A DNA stretch of 64,000 nt, taken from assembly GCA_002329365.1 (NCBI GenBank), contig DCUB01000034.1, forward strand, positions 1-64,000. The letters are read 5' to 3'. A program made the translations under genes and the position numbers. The notes beneath the pieces were generated by a model that was not told where the DNA came from, made no database searches, and saw only the letters and a program-made list of their open reading frames with translations. The DNA comes from Ruminococcaceae bacterium UBA1425. GTDB taxonomy: Bacteria; Bacillota; Clostridia; Oscillospirales; Acutalibacteraceae. This document shows positions 60,900-64,000 of this stretch, one piece after another (positions within the stretch are counted from its first letter, which is position 1; each line of letters begins with the position of its first letter).

Positions 60900-62108
60900 A
60901 TGACAAGTTCCGCCGTTCGCCGGGAGCTTCTCGAATACATTAAACAAATAAAAATCACAAACACCCATTGTCATCATCTTGACGACGGGCTTTATGAAAA
61001 TATCGGTCTTTTTGACGTGCTTCGTCATACATACGTCGCGTGGTGCGCCAATATCCCCGATATCCCCGATTTTTCCGACTTTGCCGCGGCGGAAGGCTTT
61101 GTTCAAAACGCGCGCTGCAACACGTTTTTCCGCTGGCTTTCCGCTTCGATGCAGGAGCTTTATTCCCTGCCTTTAACGGCCGATAACATGCCCGCCCTCG
61201 ACGCCCGTATAAAAGAAGCGTACAGGGACAAAGGCTATCATATAGATGTTCTCACGGGCCGCTGCCGTTTTGAAAAAATAATCAACGACAGGCAGTCGGA
61301 CCCCGGCAGCAGCTTAGGACACCCCGCGCTTTTCGCTCCGAGCTTTCGCTGCGACAGCTTTTTTTCGGGCTACGACAGCAATCAGCCTGACAACGACGGT
61401 TTTCTTTGCCACACGCTTTTCGGCGACGGCAGTCCCGAAACGCCCGGCGAATTTCTAAAGGCTATGGACGGCGCGATAAAGAAGAAAAAGGCTGCGGGCT
61501 GCGTCGCGCTCAAGGTTGCGATGGCGTATATCCGCCCTATCAATTTCGACAGCGTCGATTATAAAAAAGCGGAAAAGGCGTTCGGGAATCCAAACGCCTC
61601 CGTCGATGAAATTACAGCCTTCGGCAATATTGTAATGAACGCAATCTGCGATTCGGCGGCAAAATATTCGCTCCCGCTTCAGATTCATACAGGTATGGCG
61701 GCTCTCGACAGGACAAGACCGTCGGAGCTTCTCGGTCTTATAAAACGGCACCCCGAAACAAAGTTCCATCTGCTTCACGGCGGCTTCCCGTGGTTTTCCG
61801 ACACCTACGCGCTGCTCGCCTCGTTTAACAACGTCTGGTCAGATACATGCTGGATACCCTACCTTTCGTCGACGCGGGCAGCGGATTATATTGTGACAGC
61901 TTTGGAGGTCTCGGGAGCAGACCGCCTGACCTGGGGCTGCGATGCGTGGATGCCCGAGGATTCCTGCGGCGCGCTGCTCGCGATGGAGCACACGCTTTCT
62001 AAGGCGCTGGCGGAAATGGTGTGCGACGGCGCGTTCGGCATGGATTACGCGAAGTATCTCGCGCGCTGTATCCTGCGCGAAAACGGAAAAGAGCTTTTCG
62101 GGGTTTGA
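60900..62108 (+). CDS. Amidohydrolase superfamily protein
   Basis: A 402-residue TIM-barrel metal-dependent hydrolase. Visible metal-site elements are NTHCHHLDD (H-x-H, about residues 21-25), LPLQIHTGM (about 255-265), HLLHGGFPWF and the late GCDAWMPED (final Asp). This resembles amidohydrolase-2 and uronate-isomerase-like enzymes, which act on cyclic amides, decarboxylate acids or isomerise uronates. The substrate cannot be told, but a sugar acid is plausible near pectin-degrading genes. The ATG has AAGGAG seven bases upstream. It is the second gene in a plus-strand run after the beta-propeller gene. Confidence 0.85.
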   Translation: MTSSAVRRELLEYIKQIKITNTHCHHLDDGLYENIGLFDVLRHTYVAWCANIPDIPDFSDFAAAEGFVQNARCNTFFRWLSASMQELYSLPLTADNMPALDARIKEAYRDKGYHIDVLTGRCRFEKIINDRQSDPGSSLGHPALFAPSFRCDSFFSGYDSNQPDNDGFLCHTLFGDGSPETPGEFLKAMDGAIKKKKAAGCVALKVAMAYIRPINFDSVDYKKAEKAFGNPNASVDEITAFGNIVMNAICDSAAKYSLPLQIHTGMAALDRTRPSELLGLIKRHPETKFHLLHGGFPWFSDTYALLASFNNVWSDTCWIPYLSSTRAADYIVTALEVSGADRLTWGCDAWMPEDSCGALLAMEHTLSKALAEMVCDGAFGMDYAKYLARCILRENGKELFGV

Positions 62109-62179
62109 CGTCGTTTTCCGTAGGGGCGACATTACCATTTAACAAACAGTTGTTTGAATTATCGGAAGGAGCTTTTTTT

Positions 62180-62635
62180 ATGGTTCATCTTGTATATTGC
62201 GACGACAGGGAAAAGGTTCTTGAAAAGATTATGGACGGCACAAAAACGATGATAATCCGCGCCGCGTCGGGCAGAAAAATTCCGCACAGCAGGGTGTTTC
62301 CCGGCGAAAAGCTGTATTTCATGAAAAAGGGCAGCGCAGCCATTACAGCCGCCGCCTCGGTCAAAAGCGTGCAGAATTATGTAAAGCTGTCAGACGGGCA
62401 GATTGACGATATTCTGAACGATAACCAGAGCAAGCTGAATCTTTCGGACAGGCAGCGCGAACGCTGGCACAAAAAATGCATCTGTCTTGTCGAGTTTGAA
62501 AATCTTCAAAGCATCGAACCGCTCGCGTTCGAAAAGCAAAGCAATATGGACGACTGGCTTATATTGGAAAAAATCGAAGACGTGGTTGTCGGCACAAGCG
62601 TTCCGTACAACTATGACAACTCAAGACTTAAATAA
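62180..62635 (+). CDS. ASCH/PUA-like domain protein (tentative)
   Basis: A 151-residue protein starting MVHLVYCDDREKVLEKIMDG. The pattern KIMDGTKTMIIR followed by FPGEKLYFMKKG resembles the ASCH/PUA-like fold, often linked to RNA or nucleotide binding, but the match is weak. Homologues are common in gut Clostridia with unknown function. The ATG has GGAAGGAG upstream. Between it and the amidohydrolase is a fragment of the GTAGGGGCGAC repeat (62119-62129). It is followed after 14 bp by a decayed amidohydrolase-type gene. Confidence is high that it is a gene and low for the domain call. Confidence 0.6.
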   Translation: MVHLVYCDDREKVLEKIMDGTKTMIIRAASGRKIPHSRVFPGEKLYFMKKGSAAITAAASVKSVQNYVKLSDGQIDDILNDNQSKLNLSDRQRERWHKKCICLVEFENLQSIEPLAFEKQSNMDDWLILEKIEDVVVGTSVPYNYDNSRLK

Positions 62636-62649
62636 AAGGAAGTTTTTTA

Positions 62650-63079
62650 ATGACGGTTTTTCACGGCAAAATAATTACGGTCGACAGCAGCAACACTATT
62701 GCCGGCTATCTCGTGGAGGACGGCGGCAGAATTGTTTTTTCCGGCTCGTCCGACTGCCCCGTCACCTTTCCGAACGGCATCGAATGGATACACCGGATGG
62801 TAAACAACCCTAATGTGCCTCACCGAGTAGACCTTGCAAACGCCATACGCGTATGCACCGTAAACGGCTATTACAACACGTTTGACGACGACCTCCGCGG
62901 CAGCCTTGAAACGGGAAAAATCGCCGACATGATTATCCTCGACAAAAGCCCGTACGACGTATTAAGGATATAAAGGTTCTGAAAACATATTTCGGCGGCG
63001 TTGAGCGGCAGAGAGAAAACAGAAAAACGCTCCTGACGATAATCCGCGGGATGTACCGTAACAGGAGCCTCAAAATATA
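62650..63079 (+). pseudogene. Remnant of a YtcJ-type amidohydrolase, internally deleted and frameshifted
   Basis: A 107-codon open frame begins with the N-terminus of a metal-dependent hydrolase (MTVFHGKIITVDSSNTIAGYLVEDGG). It jumps directly to a C-terminal pattern (DLANAIRVCTVNGYYN, SLETGKIADMIILDKSPYDV). The roughly 400 residues between, including the metal-binding core, are missing. After PYDV the frame ends, but the continuation RIKDIKVLKTYFGGVERQ is readable in another frame, up to about 63079. So there is a large deletion plus a frameshift. It could not have catalytic activity. A small secreted or regulatory peptide cannot be excluded, but a pseudogene is more likely. Confidence 0.85.
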
Positions 63080-63091
63080 ATAGTTCAGCTG

Positions 63092-64000
63092 TCAGACCTC
63101 TCTTATTTTCGGGTCATTAAGCCTTACCCTTCTTCCCTCGTTTGACGAGACATAGCAGGCAAGCACCATCATAAGCGAGTTCCTTGCCTCGCGCGCGGTG
63201 CATACGGGCGGTCTTTTGCCGTTTAAAAATTCGCCGAGCGGCTTTGCCTGTCCGACTATGCGGTCCCACTGCCCCGAAGGCAGCGGGATATTGCTAACGC
63301 TCCAGTCGCTGTCGCCTTCCGCGAACCATTTCAGGGAAGGCGTTTTTTCATGCGGCAGACGCGTTGACGGCCCGTCGCCGCCGTAATGCTGCAGCGCGCC
63401 CTTTTCAAAATATACTTCCGTCGTTATCTCCGCCGCGGAGCAGGAGGCGCAGAACATAATCTCCGCCTGCATTCCGTTTTTGTACCTGTAAACTGCCGTG
63501 CCGAGGTCGTTTTTTACCTCCGGCGTGTGTACCGTCGAAAGCTCGCAGGTTACCGTTTCGGGCAGACCGAAAAGCGAATAAAGCCAGTCGACGGCGTGCG
63601 CGCTGTCGTCGGCGAAAATGTCTCTGTTCAGCCTTTCGTCGTTGTGCCACATGTTTTTGAAATCGGTGTTGTTGTGCATCGAAAGACAGTGACGGCGGCG
63701 GAAATAATAAGGTCTGCCGAGCCCGCCGCTTTCAATTATCTCTTTTATTTTCAAGTTTACCGCGTCGACGCGCATCTGCCAGCCGACGGTGAACGGCACG
63801 CCGTTTTCTTCGACTGCCTTTACAATTTCGTCCGCCTGCTGCATTGTCAAAGCAAGCGGCTTATATAGGATTATTTTCTTTTTCGCCGCAGCAGCCAGCT
63901 TTACGAGCTCCGCGTGATAAAGCGTTTCGGCGGCTATTGTTACAGCCTCGACGTCGCCGCGTGAAAGCAGAGCCTCCGCCGAAGTACATTCCTCTATTCC
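63092..64000 (-). CDS. Gfo/Idh/MocA family oxidoreductase, 5' end outside the window
   Basis: At least 302 residues; the frame is open to the right edge. An internal ATG at 63850 exists but is not the true start, because the codons before it encode family sequence: DVEAVTIAAETLYHAELVKLA and, near 63870, IILYKPLAL (the expected E/YKP-like motif). The C-terminal substrate domain includes DSAHAVDWLYSLFG. NAD(P)-dependent oxidoreductases of this family act on sugars or related polyols. It is the second family member in the window, only modestly similar to the one at 20649. The N-terminal Rossmann fold is outside. A YtcJ-type pseudogene ends just after its stop codon. Confidence 0.85.
   Translation of the reverse strand, partial: GIEECTSAEALLSRGDVEAVTIAAETLYHAELVKLAAAAKKKIILYKPLALTMQQADEIVKAVEENGVPFTVGWQMRVDAVNLKIKEIIESGGLGRPYYFRRRHCLSMHNNTDFKNMWHNDERLNRDIFADDSAHAVDWLYSLFGLPETVTCELSTVHTPEVKNDLGTAVYRYKNGMQAEIMFCASCSAAEITTEVYFEKGALQHYGGDGPSTRLPHEKTPSLKWFAEGDSDWSVSNIPLPSGQWDRIVGQAKPLGEFLNGKRPPVCTAREARNSLMMVLACYVSSNEGRRVRLNDPKIREV

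Noticed and set aside
63850..64000. Start of the right-edge oxidoreductase at 63850
   Set aside because: The codons upstream of that ATG remain open and encode clear family sequence to the window's edge, so the gene is partial, not short.

Overview
The window looks like a chromosomal segment of an anaerobic, spore-forming Clostridia (Firmicutes), most plausibly a gut-type Oscillospirales relative. The reasons are the sporulation genes yqfC, yqfD and ylbJ, a DUF6774 protein typical of that group, a small ferredoxin:thioredoxin-reductase-like protein, pyruvate phosphate dikinase, BspA-type leucine-rich repeats and fairly GC-rich third codon positions. The genus cannot be named from the sequence alone. 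No phage, integrase, transposase, CRISPR array or tRNA gene was seen.

Layout. 1-11.5 kb is core housekeeping: ppdK (minus), then on the plus strand glmU, two paralogous lipoproteins, pth, an exported PHP-domain protein, mnmE, a Crp/Fnr regulator, a thioredoxin, a ferredoxin:thioredoxin-reductase-like protein and a DUF6774 protein. 11.5-21.8 kb is mostly carbohydrate and redox metabolism: a PH-domain membrane protein, a minus-strand set (SDR, FAD reductase, GH30-like glycosidase, GPH sugar transporter), then a plus-strand old-yellow-enzyme, sugar-phosphate isomerase and Gfo/Idh/MocA oxidoreductase. 22-25 kb holds yqfC-yqfD and the divergent ylbJ. 25-36.3 kb holds a phosphohexomutase, an exported pectate-lyase-like protein, a metallophosphoesterase, a second GPH transporter coupled to a leucine-rich-repeat membrane protein, a flavin reductase, a stand-alone 5S rRNA gene with its own promoter and terminator, a histidine phosphatase and an MgtC-type protein.

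36.5-59.4 kb, over a third of the window, is one uninterrupted minus-strand reading frame of about 7,630 codons. It encodes an exported giant protein: two copies of an unrecognised N-terminal domain, about 50 InlB/Flg_new-type and divergent InlB repeats, four MucBP-like inserts, a central non-repeat block and a non-repeat C-terminus. The second repeat block is built from a four-unit super-repeat of about 1 kb. No LPXTG signal, SLH domain, dockerin or C-terminal membrane anchor is visible, so how it stays on the cell, if it does, is open. This is the most striking object in the window. After it come a beta-propeller-like protein, an amidohydrolase, an ASCH-like protein, a badly decayed YtcJ-type amidohydrolase pseudogene and the C-terminal part of another Gfo/Idh/MocA oxidoreductase that runs off the right edge.

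Several intergenic gaps carry short dispersed palindromes. The main class is a 20-bp hairpin GGAACG-N8-CGTTCC whose inner base pairs change while pairing is mostly kept. A second class is related to GTCATTCTGAG...AGAATCTT. One copy of the second class supplies the last codons and stop of a transporter gene. The metabolic genes together suggest uptake and processing of plant or host glycans (GH30-like, pectate-lyase-like, two GPH transporters, isomerase and oxidoreductases). The Crp/Fnr-thioredoxin-FTR set looks like a small redox module with a plausible operator.
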